Source: a bacterium HR25
GTDB lineage: Bacteria > Chloroflexota > Dehalococcoidia > SM23-28-2 > HRbin24
Direction: 5' to 3'
Length of the DNA: 64,000 nt
Assembly (NCBI GenBank): GCA_002898615.1
Contig: BEIB01000001.1
Coordinates: forward strand, 1-64,000
Numbering within the stretch: position 1 is the stretch's first letter; every line of letters begins with the position of its first letter. This document shows positions 27,559 through 36,453 of this stretch, one piece after another. A program made the translations under genes and the position numbers. Below the pieces are notes generated by a model. It made no database searches, had not been told where the DNA came from, and was given only the letters and a program-made list of their open reading frames with translations.

Positions 27559-27562
27559 AGAC

Positions 27563-27593
27563 GCTGGGGGCCGGGTCTTCCCCGGCCCCCAGC
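27563..27593. terminator. Strong bidirectional hairpin
   Basis: Perfect 13-bp stem (27563-27575 with 27581-27593) around a TCTTC loop, placed between the convergent genes ending at 27558 and 27611. Confidence 0.7.
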
Positions 27594-27610
27594 ACACAGC
27601 CGGCCTCGCC

Positions 27611-28132
27611 TCAGCGGCGGGGGCCTATGCAGGAGGGAGCGCTGGAGTGGCCCTCTATCTCCATCTCCGTGGCCTCGATGTGGCGGCCCTGAGCGTAGCC
27701 GGACAGCTCCACTATGTCGCCCGCTCCGACGGCGAACCGCACCTGGTAGACCGCTCCCCCGGCTGTGAGGACGAGGATGACCGGGCCTCTCACCTGGACG
27801 ATCTGGCCCTGGAGGCGGACCTGTCCGTTCCTGAAGCGGAGGTGGAACTCCACGTCGTCTACCTCCATCTCCTGGGCCAGGATGGTGCCGTCGCTGGCCA
27901 GGACGCCCCGGACGTCTATGCCGTCCCCTCGGCGGCCGGCGAACTGCACGGGGTAGACCTGCCCCTCGGCGGAGCAGGCGAGGAGCGATGCCCCCCGCCC
28001 CACGCCCGCTACCTGGAGGGAGAGCTCTTCCACCGGCGTCCCCTCCTGCCCGGCGGCGGCGTCCCCTCCGGCCACGGCTGTCCCCAGGACGAGGGTCAGC
28101 ACAGCGCCCGTGACCAGTGCTGCGATGCGCAT
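27611..28132 (-). CDS. Small secreted beta-rich protein (DUF5666/OB-like repeats)
   Basis: Protein of 173 aa with a signal peptide (about 1-28). Two related beta-strand modules follow, with the pattern of a hydrophobic strand, VRGVLASDGTILA or VELSGYAQG, then a strand ending in EMEV or EMEI. This resembles DUF5666-type single-strand barrels and the C-terminal modules of the metallophosphoesterase at 11102-12613. A GGAGG lies eight bases upstream of the ATG. Function unknown. Confidence 0.7.
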   Translation of the reverse strand: MRIAALVTGAVLTLVLGTAVAGGDAAAGQEGTPVEELSLQVAGVGRGASLLACSAEGQVYPVQFAGRRGDGIDVRGVLASDGTILAQEMEVDDVEFHLRFRNGQVRLQGQIVQVRGPVILVLTAGGAVYQVRFAVGAGDIVELSGYAQGRHIEATEMEIEGHSSAPSCIGPRR

Positions 28133-28166
28133 ACTCCCTACCTCCTTCCCTGCCCTACTTACGGGA

Positions 28167-28186
28167 CCAGGCTAGGGGCGCCTCCG
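28167..28186 (-). promoter_or_regulatory. GC-rich motif shared with 21728-21747
   Basis: On the - strand this reads CGGAGGCGCCCCTAGCCTGG, 34 nt upstream of the small secreted protein. See the partner element at 21728-21747. Confidence 0.3.
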
Positions 28187-28422
28187 GGTGGCGGCATCGG
28201 CGGGACTGTCCCGCAGAGGGAGCACTCCGTCCGGCAGGCCGCGAGGAATAGCCTAGGCGGTAGCGTCACAGGCCGGGGCGAGGCTGGAGCGTACAGGGGT
28301 CGGCTGCCGTACCCGCCGGCCCGGACCGGACGGGTATGTCATCCCTTTCGCCAGACCAGACGATGCCGGGCAGCGCCCTGCGCTCCCATTCTGATGGGGA
28401 CGTAGACAGGCGGTGACCTCCC

Positions 28423-29850
28423 TTGCGCGTCCTGTTCGTAGCTGCCGAATCATTCCCTCTGGTCAAGGTGGGCGGGCTGGCCGATGTCGCCAGCTCTCTC
28501 CCCAAGGCCCTGGCCCTCCACGGTCACGATGTGCGGGTGGCCCTCCCCTTCTACGCCCGGCTGGCCCTGCCCCAGCGCCCCCAGCACGCCATCGACCTGC
28601 CGGTGGAGTTGGGGGGGCGGACGGTGGTGGCGGCTGTATATCAGACGCTGCACCCCAACGGCGTCCCGGCCTATCTGGTGGCCAACGATGCCTACTTCGG
28701 CCGGGAGCATGTGTACGGCTACCCTGACGACGACGAGCGGTTCATCTTCTTCTGTGGGGCGGTGCGGGCCCTCCTGAGGGTCAGTGAGTGGCAGCCGGAC
28801 ATCGTCCACTGCAACGACTGGCACACCGCCTACCTGGTCTATGTCCTGCGGCAGGACGCGCTCTTCCAGGACGTGGCCACCGTCTTCACCATCCACAATC
28901 TGGCCTACCAGGGCCCTTACACGGAGCGGACGAGACGGCTCATGGGGCTCCCGGAGACCTCTCGGGACAACCTGATGGCCCTGGGGATCAGGTATGCCGA
29001 CGCCCTCAACACCGTCAGCCCCACCTATCTCACGGAGGTGCTCACCCCCGCCTTCGGCCACAACATGGACGGGCTGCTGCGCCAGCGCCTCGCCGACTTC
29101 CGGGGCATCCTCAACGGTGTCGATTACGAGGAGTTCGACCCCAGACACGACCCCCACATCCCCGTCCTCTACGGCCCCCATTGCGTCTCCCGCAAGCTCA
29201 AGAACAAGAGCGCCCTTCAGTACTGGAGTCGCCTGCCCCTGAGCCAGACGGTGCCCCTCCTGGGCGTGGTGGCCCGGCTCACCGGACAGAAGGGAATAGA
29301 CACTATCATTGAGGCCCTGGACGACCTGCTGGACCTGGGTGTCCAGGTGGTGGTGATGGGGAGGGGGGAGCCCCGCTATGAGGAGGTCCTGCTCTCCCTG
29401 GCCCAGGCCCGCCGCGGGGCTATGGCCTACCACCAGCGGGAGGACGAGACCCTGGCCCGGCTCGTCTACGCCGGGGCGGACATGTTGCTGGCCCCCTCCA
29501 ACTTCGAGCCCTGCGGCCTGGGGCCTCTCATCGCCGCCCGTTACGGCACCGTGCCTATCGTGCGGGCCACCGGGGGCCTGGCCGATACCATTCTGGACTG
29601 CATGGAAGACCGGGAGAGGGGTCTGGGCATAGTCATCGGCGGGCCGACGCCGGCAGACCTGGTGACGGCGGTGACGCGTGCCCTCCTCCTCTACCATCGC
29701 CGGTCGGAGTGGCGGACGCTGGTCCAGCGGCTCATGGCTGCCGACTTCTCCTGGGAGCGGCCCAGCCTCCAGTATCAGGAGCTCTACGCTCACGCCCTGC
29801 GCAAGTGCCGGGAGGCCAACCGGGGCCAGCCGGCGCCGCGTATCCCGTAG
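28423..29850 (+). CDS. glgA: Glycogen synthase (ADP-glucose type)
   Basis: Protein of 475 aa, the usual GlgA length. It elongates alpha-1,4-glucan from ADP-glucose. The N-terminal KVGGL motif (residues 15-19) binds the nucleotide diphosphate; further landmarks are HCNDWHT, FTIHNLAYQG and the C-terminal FEPCGLGPL (361-369) of GT5. The start is TTG at 28423, aligned with the universal MRVLFVAAE beginning. The GH57 enzyme at 1630-3648 could act on the same polymer, though the two genes are far apart. Confidence 0.93.
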   Translation: MRVLFVAAESFPLVKVGGLADVASSLPKALALHGHDVRVALPFYARLALPQRPQHAIDLPVELGGRTVVAAVYQTLHPNGVPAYLVANDAYFGREHVYGYPDDDERFIFFCGAVRALLRVSEWQPDIVHCNDWHTAYLVYVLRQDALFQDVATVFTIHNLAYQGPYTERTRRLMGLPETSRDNLMALGIRYADALNTVSPTYLTEVLTPAFGHNMDGLLRQRLADFRGILNGVDYEEFDPRHDPHIPVLYGPHCVSRKLKNKSALQYWSRLPLSQTVPLLGVVARLTGQKGIDTIIEALDDLLDLGVQVVVMGRGEPRYEEVLLSLAQARRGAMAYHQREDETLARLVYAGADMLLAPSNFEPCGLGPLIAARYGTVPIVRATGGLADTILDCMEDRERGLGIVIGGPTPADLVTAVTRALLLYHRRSEWRTLVQRLMAADFSWERPSLQYQELYAHALRKCREANRGQPAPRIP

Positions 29851-29872
29851 CCTCATCGGCCAGCCACCCTTA

Positions 29873-29902
29873 TTGACCCTGACGTGCAGGTAATGCTATG
29901 CT
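29873..29902 (+). promoter_or_regulatory. Sigma70-like promoter before the acyl-CoA dehydrogenase pair
   Basis: TTGACC (29873-29878), an 18-nt spacer and TATGCT (29897-29902), followed by AGGAGG before the ATG at 29938. Confidence 0.55.
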
Positions 29903-29937
29903 GCCCGCGCACAGCGGTAGACCTCAGGAGGCGGGCC

Positions 29938-31110
29938 ATGGACTTCAGGCTGGGACCTACCGAGGAGAAGTGGCGCCAGGAAGTGCGGCAGTGGATCCGG
30001 GAGAACCTGCCCGGTAGCTGGGAGGAGACCCCGGCGCCCGGGGACCGCTGGGAGGCCTCCCGGGAGTTCGCCCGGAGGCTGGCCAAGAAAGGGTGGGTGG
30101 CCCCCCACTGGCCCAGAGAGTACGGCGGGCTCGGCCTCTCCCTCTGGGAGCAGCTCATCTTCCGGGAGGAGATGAGCTACCACTGGGCCCCTCTGGGCTC
30201 GGTCGCCATCGCTGTGGACTTCGTGGGCCCCACCATCATCATCTACGGCACCGAGGAGCAGAAGCGGGAGCACCTACCCCGCATCACGTCGGCTGAGGTG
30301 GTCTGGTGCCAGGGCTTCAGCGAGCCCAACGCCGGCTCTGACCTGGCCAACCTGCAGACGCGGGCCGTCCGCGAGGGGGACGACTACGTGGTCAACGGCC
30401 AGAAGATCTGGACCTCCGGCGCCCACCGGGCAGACTGGATGATCCTCCTGGCCCGTACCGACCCGGACGCCCCCAAGCACAAAGGGATCTCCTACTTCCT
30501 CCTGGACATGAAGACGCCGGGCATCACCATCCAGCCCATCATCGACATCATGGACAATCACAGCTTCAATCAGGTCTTCTTCGAGAACGTGCGCGTCCCC
30601 CGGCGCAACCTGTTGGGGGAGGAGAACCGGGGCTGGTACATGGCCACCACCACCCTGAATTTCGAGCGCTCCTCCATCGGCGGGGCGGCGGCCTCGCGGC
30701 GCCTCCTGGAGGATCTGGTGCGCTACGTGCAGGAGACGCCAGCCGATGGTGGCCGGCTGGGGGATGACCCGCGGGTGCGCTACCGGGTGGCGGAGTCCGC
30801 CATCGAAGTGGAGGTGGGCCGGCTCCTCTCCTACCAGGTGGTCTCCCTTCAGGCCCGCGGGGAGGTGCCCTCATACCAGGCCTCCATAGCCAAGCTCTAC
30901 AACACAGAGATGGGGCTGAGGCTGGCTCGTACCGGCCTGGACGTCCTAGGCCTCTACGGCCAGTTGCGCCCCAGATCCAAGTGGGTGCAACTGCGGGGCC
31001 GCTTCGAGCGACAGTTCCTCTGGATGACCGGCATGGTGGTAGGCGGCGGCACCAGCGAGATCCAGCGGAACCTCATCGCTGTGCGGGGCCTGGGCTTGCC
31101 CAGGGGCTAG
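29938..31110 (+). CDS. Acyl-CoA dehydrogenase, catalytic subunit
   Basis: Protein of 390 aa, a FAD-dependent dehydrogenase that forms trans-2-enoyl-CoA. Landmarks: FSEPNAGSDLA, GQKIWTSGAH and the C-terminal GGGTSEIQRN. The usual glutamate before TSEIQ is replaced by Gly, but LNFER at 240-244 puts Glu243 at the alternative base position used by isovaleryl-type and steroid-type dehydrogenases. It is followed by a second dehydrogenase lacking this residue, which suggests a heteromeric enzyme. The ATG at 29938 follows AGGAGG. Confidence 0.9.
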   Translation: MDFRLGPTEEKWRQEVRQWIRENLPGSWEETPAPGDRWEASREFARRLAKKGWVAPHWPREYGGLGLSLWEQLIFREEMSYHWAPLGSVAIAVDFVGPTIIIYGTEEQKREHLPRITSAEVVWCQGFSEPNAGSDLANLQTRAVREGDDYVVNGQKIWTSGAHRADWMILLARTDPDAPKHKGISYFLLDMKTPGITIQPIIDIMDNHSFNQVFFENVRVPRRNLLGEENRGWYMATTTLNFERSSIGGAAASRRLLEDLVRYVQETPADGGRLGDDPRVRYRVAESAIEVEVGRLLSYQVVSLQARGEVPSYQASIAKLYNTEMGLRLARTGLDVLGLYGQLRPRSKWVQLRGRFERQFLWMTGMVVGGGTSEIQRNLIAVRGLGLPRG

Positions 31111-31166
31111 AGAGGCCCATAATACACTGAAGGAAGATGCATCGATTCGCCTGCGGGAGGTAACAG

Positions 31167-32303
31167 ATGGACCTGGGTCTTGACGAGCAGCAAGAGATGC
31201 TCCGCAACTTCGCTCGGGACTTCCTGGAGAAGGAGTGCCCGGAGCAGCTCGTCCGCCAGATGGAGGAGGACGAGCGGGGCTATTCTCCTGAGCTGTGGCA
31301 GAAGATGGCCCAGCAGGGCTGGATGGGCCTCATCATCCCCGAGGAGTACGGCGGCGTCGGCATGCGCATCACCGACCTGGCGGTGCTGCTGGAGGAGTTC
31401 GGGCGGGCGCTGGTGCCGGGACCCTACATCCCCACCGTCGTCCTGGGGGCCTACCCCATCATGCTGGCGGGGACGGAGGAGCAGAAGCAACAGTTCCTCC
31501 CCCGCATCGCCAGCGGCGAGCTCATCATGACCATGGCCCTCACGGAGCCCTCCGCCAAGTGGGACGCCGACGGCATCCAGCTGGAGGCCCGCCGCGAGGG
31601 TGACGAGTACGTCCTCAACGGTACCAAGCTCTTCGTCCAGGACGCCCACGTGACGGACTACATGGTAGTGGCCGCCCGCACCTCCCGGGGTGGTAGCCCG
31701 GAGGAGGGGGTGACCCTCTTTCTGGTGGACTCCAAGTCCCCGGGCATCCGCTTCGAGCTGCTGCGGACCATCGCCTCCGACAAGCAGTGCGAGGTGACCT
31801 TCGAGAACGTGCGGGTGCCGGCCGCCAATGTGCTGGGAGAGGTGGACAAGGGCTGGCCGGTGGTGCATCAGACGAAGCAACTGGCGGCGGTGGCCGCCTG
31901 TGCCTACCTGGTGGGGCTGGCCCAGCAGGACTTTGATATCACCCTTAACTACGCCAAGGAGCGGGTGCAGTTCGGCCGGCCCATCGGCTCCTTCCAGGCC
32001 ATCCAGCACAAGCTGGCGGACGCCGTCATAGATGTGGACGGCTGCCGCTTCATCACCTACAAGGCGGCCTGGAGCCTCCAGGAAGGGGAGCCGGACGCCG
32101 AGCTGATGGTTTCCATGGCCAAGGCCTGGTGCAGCGAGGCCTCCCGGCGGGTGGTGGCCCACGGCCAGCAGATCCACGGCGGCATCGGCTTCACCAAGGA
32201 CTACAAGATCCAGCTCTACTTCCGTCGTCAGAAGTGGATGGAGCTGATGTGGGGCGACGCCGACTACCATCGTGAGCTGGTGGCCCAGAAGATGGGCATC
32301 TGA
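31167..32303 (+). CDS. Acyl-CoA dehydrogenase-like subunit, probably non-catalytic
   Basis: Protein of 378 aa with the three-domain dehydrogenase fold (TEPSAKWDADG, NGTKLFVQDA, QIHGGIGFTKDY). At the position of the partner's catalytic Glu243 it has Lys237 (HQTKQL), and it has no TSEIQ motif; the C-terminus reads WGDADYHREL instead. Paired genes of this kind form alpha2-beta2 enzymes in actinobacterial sterol and acid degradation. A CATAATAC element and GGGAGGT lie in the 56-nt gap before it. Confidence 0.87.
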   Translation: MDLGLDEQQEMLRNFARDFLEKECPEQLVRQMEEDERGYSPELWQKMAQQGWMGLIIPEEYGGVGMRITDLAVLLEEFGRALVPGPYIPTVVLGAYPIMLAGTEEQKQQFLPRIASGELIMTMALTEPSAKWDADGIQLEARREGDEYVLNGTKLFVQDAHVTDYMVVAARTSRGGSPEEGVTLFLVDSKSPGIRFELLRTIASDKQCEVTFENVRVPAANVLGEVDKGWPVVHQTKQLAAVAACAYLVGLAQQDFDITLNYAKERVQFGRPIGSFQAIQHKLADAVIDVDGCRFITYKAAWSLQEGEPDAELMVSMAKAWCSEASRRVVAHGQQIHGGIGFTKDYKIQLYFRRQKWMELMWGDADYHRELVAQKMGI

Positions 32304-32329
32304 CGGCCCGTCGCTTCGCCGCGTCGTCA

Positions 32330-32349
32330 GGGGGGCGGGGATGCCCCCC
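32330..32349 (+). terminator. Hairpin with short T-run after the dehydrogenase pair
   Basis: Seven-bp G/C stem (32330-32336 with 32343-32349) followed by TTT, between convergent genes. Confidence 0.55.
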
Positions 32350-32376
32350 TTTCTCGTCTCGCCTCGCAGCCGACCG

Positions 32377-33738
32377 TCAGATAAGGGGGCCGCCGGAAAC
32401 GTCGGTCGTCTCGGGGGCCGGGGCCGGCCCGGGGGCCAGCCGACGGTACAGGAGGGCCAGTCCCACCCCCAGCAGGCAGACGAGGCCGAAGAGGGCCACG
32501 GCCGCCTGCACCCCCAGGTGCTGGGCGGCCAGCCCCAGCAACTGTCCGCCGATGGGCGTGCTCCCGGCGAAGAGGAGAACGTAGAGGCTCAGGACACGCC
32601 CCCGCAGCTCCGGGGGCGAGAGTAGCTGCAGGCGCGTGTTGCCGGTGGCGGTGAAGGTGACGCCAGCGAAGCCCATGGCCACCAGCAGAACGAGGGAGGC
32701 CCCCAGCCAGGGGGAGAGACCCAGCAGCACCAGCAGGAGGCTGAAGGCGGCGGCCCCCAGGAAGAGCTGCGACTCCTCGGCCCGCCGTCGGTAGGCCAGG
32801 AAGAGGGCGGCCAGTATGGAGCCCACGCCCATGGCCGAGGTCATCCCCCCGAAGCCCACCGACTCCACCTTCAGCACGTCGCGGGCCAGGAGGGGCAGCA
32901 CTACCAAGAAGTTGTAGCCGAAGGTGCCGATGAAGGCCATCAGCAGCAGCACGCGGAAGGTGGGCGGACTCCCCAGGGAGTAAGAGATCCCCTCCCGCAG
33001 CCGCTCCCACAGGGAACCCTCGCTGGCCCGCGGGCTGGCGTACAGCTCCCGGGCCCGCATGAGGAGGAGGCCGGCCAGCACGGGGACGAAGCTGGCAGCG
33101 TTGATGAGGAAGGTGCTCCCCGTCCCCACCAGGGCGATGGATACGCCGGCCACCATGGGCCCCACGATACGGGCCAGGTTGAAGATGATGCTGTGAAGGG
33201 CCACGGCGTTGACCAGCAAATCCTGCCCTACCATCTCGGATATGAAGGCCTGACGCACTGGGTTATCGAAGGAGTTGATGAGGCCCAGGAGGAAGGCCAG
33301 CAGGCAGACGTGCCAGAGCTGCACCCGTCCCGTCACCACCAGCAGGCCCAGGGCCAGCGCCTGGAGCATGGCCGCCGTCTGGGTAGCGATGAGCAGGCCC
33401 CGCTTGTTGACGCGGTCCGCCACCACGCCCGCTGGCAGGGAGAAAAGGAGGACGGGCAGGAACTGGAGCATGGTCACTGTCCCCAGCACCAGGGGAGGCT
33501 GGGCCAGCGTCTTGGCCACCAGCCAGGACTGGCCGGTGAGCTGGGCCCAGGTGCCTACCAGGGAGACTACCTGTCCGCTCCAGAAGAGACGGTAGTTACG
33601 CACCCCAAGAGCGGCGAAGGTGCGGCGCCAGCCTCCCCCCTGCAGGGGCATTCGCCCTCGCCACAGGCTGAGGCCATGGGCGCGCCAGGGACGCTGCATG
33701 GAGGCCTGGCGCCGGTAGCCCGCTGCCGGCGCCATCAC
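32377..33738 (-). CDS. MFS transporter (EntS/MFS_3-like exporter)
   Basis: Protein of up to 453 aa with 12 predicted helices. The N-terminal NYRLFWSGQVVSLVGTWAQ segment and the loop motif PAGVVADRVNKRGLL are typical of the enterobactin-exporter-like MFS_3 family. Substrate is unknown. The start is uncertain: ATG at 33738, 33699 or 33651; the last lies just before the family's usual N-terminus. It follows the amidase gene on the same strand with a 50-nt gap. Confidence 0.85.
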   Translation of the reverse strand: MMAPAAGYRRQASMQRPWRAHGLSLWRGRMPLQGGGWRRTFAALGVRNYRLFWSGQVVSLVGTWAQLTGQSWLVAKTLAQPPLVLGTVTMLQFLPVLLFSLPAGVVADRVNKRGLLIATQTAAMLQALALGLLVVTGRVQLWHVCLLAFLLGLINSFDNPVRQAFISEMVGQDLLVNAVALHSIIFNLARIVGPMVAGVSIALVGTGSTFLINAASFVPVLAGLLLMRARELYASPRASEGSLWERLREGISYSLGSPPTFRVLLLMAFIGTFGYNFLVVLPLLARDVLKVESVGFGGMTSAMGVGSILAALFLAYRRRAEESQLFLGAAAFSLLLVLLGLSPWLGASLVLLVAMGFAGVTFTATGNTRLQLLSPPELRGRVLSLYVLLFAGSTPIGGQLLGLAAQHLGVQAAVALFGLVCLLGVGLALLYRRLAPGPAPAPETTDVSGGPLI

Positions 33739-33788
33739 TCATCCTACCAGAGGCAGCAGGCGCCAGGATTAAAGGGACGGCGCAGCTC

Positions 33789-35342
33789 TCAGCGCCCCTG
33801 GCCGCCGGTGCGGGCAGTAGTCGCCAGCGAGGGCGCGTAGACTTCCCTCTCGAAGGCATGGGCCGCCCGCAGGAGGGTGGCCTCCTCGAAGTGGCGGCCC
33901 ACCAGCATCAGGCCGATGGGCAGGCCGCCCGATTCGCCGCAGGGGACATTGATGGCCGGGTGGCCCGTCACGTCGAAGGGACAGGTGTTGCTGATCATGT
34001 TCAGGGCCGCCGCCATGTACTCGGCCAGGCCGCCGCTGGGGAAGGGCTGGGCCTTCTGGGGCGTGGTGGGCATGGCCAGGAGGTCTACCTCCTGCAGAGC
34101 GGCATCGTAGGCGGCCCGCAGCGTCCGGCGCAGGTTCTGCCCGCGAGCGTAGTAGCGGCCGTGATAGCGCTCGCCCAGATAGTGTCCCAGGAGGAGCACC
34201 ATCTTTACGGTGGGGGAAAAGTCCTGCGCCCTCGTCCGACGGGAGCGGCCGTAGAACTCCACCAGGGCGGTATCGTAGTAGCCCAGCCAGCCGTGGCCCA
34301 TCCCCTCGCCCCGCACCATGATGGCCCAGGTGCCCTCGATACCGACGCCGTTCCAGAAGTGCACTCCCTCCCGGTGCAGAGGGACCGATATCTCCCTCAC
34401 CTGGGCGCCCAGGCTGGCGAAGCGATGGGCTGCCTCCCGCACTGCCTCGTCCACGTCCGTCTCGGAGACGCCGGGCCAGCCGAACCCCTCCCTGACGACG
34501 CCGATACGCAGACCACGGGCGCCCCGGGCCAGCTCCTGGCTGTAGCGAGGGAGCGTCTCCGGCGTCGCTCCCTGACGGGGATCGAGCCCGTCCCGCCCGG
34601 CGATGACTTCCAGCGCCAGGGCCAGGTCGGGCACGTTGCTGGCCATGGGGCCGGTGTGATCCAGGGTGAGCTCGATGGGGAAGATCCCTGTGTAGGGGAC
34701 CAGGCCGTAGGTGGGCTTGATGCCGAATATGCCGCACCAGGAGGCAGGTATGCGGATGGAGCCTCCCTGGTCGCCGCCGATGGCGATGTCGGCCTCCCCG
34801 GTGGCGACGACGACGCCGCTGCCGCTGGATGAGCCTCCCGCCATGCGCGACGGGTCGCGCGGGTTGCGGACGGGCCACGGGTAGGAGGTGTGGGAGCCGC
34901 CGGAGAAGCAGAGGTCTTCGCAGACGGTCTTGCCGATGACCTCCGCCCCGGCATCCAGGAGCCGCGTCACGATGGTGGCGTCAGCCGTGGGCACGTAGCC
35001 GTCCATGAGGGCCGAGCCGTTGAGGAGAGGCAGCCCCTGGACGGCTATGTTGTCCTTCAGGGCCACCTTCTTCCCGGCAAGAGGACCGTCCGGTGCTCCC
35101 TTGATGGAGCAGCGCCACGCCCAGGCCCCGTACGGGTTATCCTGCGGGGCGGGGCGCCACCCGGCGTCCCGCGGGTAGCGGACGGGAAGCCCCGGCTCCG
35201 GCAGGGTGTCCAGCCACTCATAGGAGGCGATGATGCTGTCCATGAAGCCCTTGAAGGCCGTAATCTCCTCGGCGCTGAGCTCGAAGTTGTAGAGACGGGC
35301 TATACGCTGGAGCTCCTCGTCCGAGGGCCGCCGCACTGCCAT
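33789..35342 (-). CDS. Amidase (amidase-signature family)
   Basis: Protein of 517 aa that hydrolyses a carboxylic amide to acid and ammonia. The Ser-cisSer-Lys triad is visible as Lys96 (KVALKDN), Ser171 (GGSSSGSG) and nucleophile Ser195 (GGDQGGSIR). The N-terminal helical extension of about 80 residues and the GGDQGGSIRIPA segment resemble Rhodococcus-type enantioselective aliphatic/aryl amidases. A strong promoter with a palindromic -10 region lies upstream. Confidence 0.9.
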   Translation of the reverse strand: MAVRRPSDEELQRIARLYNFELSAEEITAFKGFMDSIIASYEWLDTLPEPGLPVRYPRDAGWRPAPQDNPYGAWAWRCSIKGAPDGPLAGKKVALKDNIAVQGLPLLNGSALMDGYVPTADATIVTRLLDAGAEVIGKTVCEDLCFSGGSHTSYPWPVRNPRDPSRMAGGSSSGSGVVVATGEADIAIGGDQGGSIRIPASWCGIFGIKPTYGLVPYTGIFPIELTLDHTGPMASNVPDLALALEVIAGRDGLDPRQGATPETLPRYSQELARGARGLRIGVVREGFGWPGVSETDVDEAVREAAHRFASLGAQVREISVPLHREGVHFWNGVGIEGTWAIMVRGEGMGHGWLGYYDTALVEFYGRSRRTRAQDFSPTVKMVLLLGHYLGERYHGRYYARGQNLRRTLRAAYDAALQEVDLLAMPTTPQKAQPFPSGGLAEYMAAALNMISNTCPFDVTGHPAINVPCGESGGLPIGLMLVGRHFEEATLLRAAHAFEREVYAPSLATTARTGGQGR

Positions 35343-35376
35343 TTTCCCGTTCCCTCCTTCGGTCCAGTGTGTAGCG

Positions 35377-35411
35377 GGCTATATATAGCCAGGGGCGTCC
35401 CCCGGTGTCAA
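35377..35411 (-). promoter_or_regulatory. Amidase promoter with palindromic -10
   Basis: On the - strand: TTGACA (35411-35406), an 18-nt spacer and TATATA inside the 14-bp palindrome GGCTATATATAGCC (35377-35390). The palindrome could double as an operator. Confidence 0.6.
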
Positions 35412-35523
35412 GGGAAGCCCTCTCCCGGAGGGGCGGCTGTCCTGTGCAATAATGGAGAGACGACGAGGAGTGGCAGCCGGGGCCTCCACCCCGGGCCGAC
35501 GCCAGCAGGCGCGGAGGGCAGCT

Positions 35524-35865
35524 ATGACCGACTGTCTGTTCTGTCGCATGGCCAACGGCGAGATGCCCGTGGAAAAGCTCTACGAGGATGACCTGGTCTT
35601 CTCCATCCGAGACATCCACCCCCGGGCGCCCGTCCACTTCATGGTGATCCCCAAGGAGCACATCCCCACTGCTCAGGAGATACGGGAGGAGCACGGCCCG
35701 CTCCTGGCGCGCATCTTCACCGTGGCCAACCAGGTGGCCAGGCAAGAGGGGCTGGGAGAGAAGGGTTACCGTCTGGCCATCAACGTGCGGGAGCACGGCG
35801 GCCAGACCATCTACCACCTGCACCTGCACGTGCTGGGCGGTCGCAAGCTGGGGGCCGAGGGCTGA
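35524..35865 (+). CDS. HIT-family protein (HinT-like)
   Basis: Protein of 113 aa. HIT proteins are nucleotide hydrolases or transferases acting on purine phosphoramidates and related nucleotides. The histidine triad HLHLH is at residues 98-102, and the N-terminal CLFC (Cys4, Cys7) is the zinc-binding variant. GGAGGGC precedes the ATG at 35524. It is divergent from the amidase gene. Confidence 0.93.
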   Translation: MTDCLFCRMANGEMPVEKLYEDDLVFSIRDIHPRAPVHFMVIPKEHIPTAQEIREEHGPLLARIFTVANQVARQEGLGEKGYRLAINVREHGGQTIYHLHLHVLGGRKLGAEG

Positions 35866-35958
35866 GGCCACCTGCTGCCAGAAAGGCCTTGGCGCTCCCT
35901 CCCGCGCCGCCTAGGCTACGGGACGCAGACGTCCCCAGGGAGAGGAGAGAGGCCCCAG

Positions 35959-36285
35959 GTGGCGGTATGGCTGGCAGTGGCGTCCGTCCTGGACGTGGTC
36001 ATCGCCCTGTGCGCTGCCTTCAACAGCGGCTACTTCGCCCACTATCTCTGGGCTGGCCGGGCGCGGACGGCCCCTTACCGGGTGGCCGCTCTGGCCCTCC
36101 TGCTGGTCTCCCTGGGGACGCTGGGGGAGCGCCTCGTCTGGCTGGCGGCCCTGGCCGTCGCCGATGGCGGGACGGCATCGCTCCCCTGGGCGCTGGCCCG
36201 CCTGGTGACCCTGGCCGGGACGGGCCTCGTCTCTGTCCTGGTGGTGCGTCGCATTGTCGCCATCGACAGCCCTTACGGGAGGTGA
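35959..36285 (+). CDS. Small membrane protein, four hydrophobic segments
   Basis: Protein of 108 aa with hydrophobic segments near 5-20, 42-56, 58-68 and 80-96 and no recognised family. The GTG at 35959 follows a purine-rich AGAGGAGAGAGG. It heads a run of four tightly spaced tiny genes. It could be holin-like, but this is only suggested by the context. Confidence 0.5.
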   Translation: MAVWLAVASVLDVVIALCAAFNSGYFAHYLWAGRARTAPYRVAALALLLVSLGTLGERLVWLAALAVADGGTASLPWALARLVTLAGTGLVSVLVVRRIVAIDSPYGR

Positions 36286-36290
36286 GGGGT

Positions 36291-36452
36291 ATGGCGTCCG
36301 CTATGGCCCTGGCCGTGGCCAGTGACCGCTGGGACCTGGCGGCCCTCTGTCTGGCCCTGGGGGTGACGGAGGCGGCCTCCCGGCTGCCGCCTCAGTCCCT
36401 GGAGGCCCTCCTGGCCATGCTGGAGGGGCCGCCACGGCGGCAGAGGGACTGA
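36291..36452 (+). CDS. Tiny hypothetical protein (53 aa)
   Basis: A 53-aa reading frame rich in Ala and Leu. It is supported by a good GGGAGGTGAG site before the ATG at 36291 and by its fit between neighbours: five bases after the previous stop and one base before the next start. No motif is recognised. The longer frame from 35889 would overlap the upstream gene and is rejected. Confidence 0.45.
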   Translation: MASAMALAVASDRWDLAALCLALGVTEAASRLPPQSLEALLAMLEGPPRRQRD

Positions 36453-36453
36453 G

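Noticed and set aside
35889..36290. Longer version of the tiny gene at 36291
   Set aside because: It would overlap the upstream membrane-protein gene in another frame; the ATG at 36291 has the good binding site.
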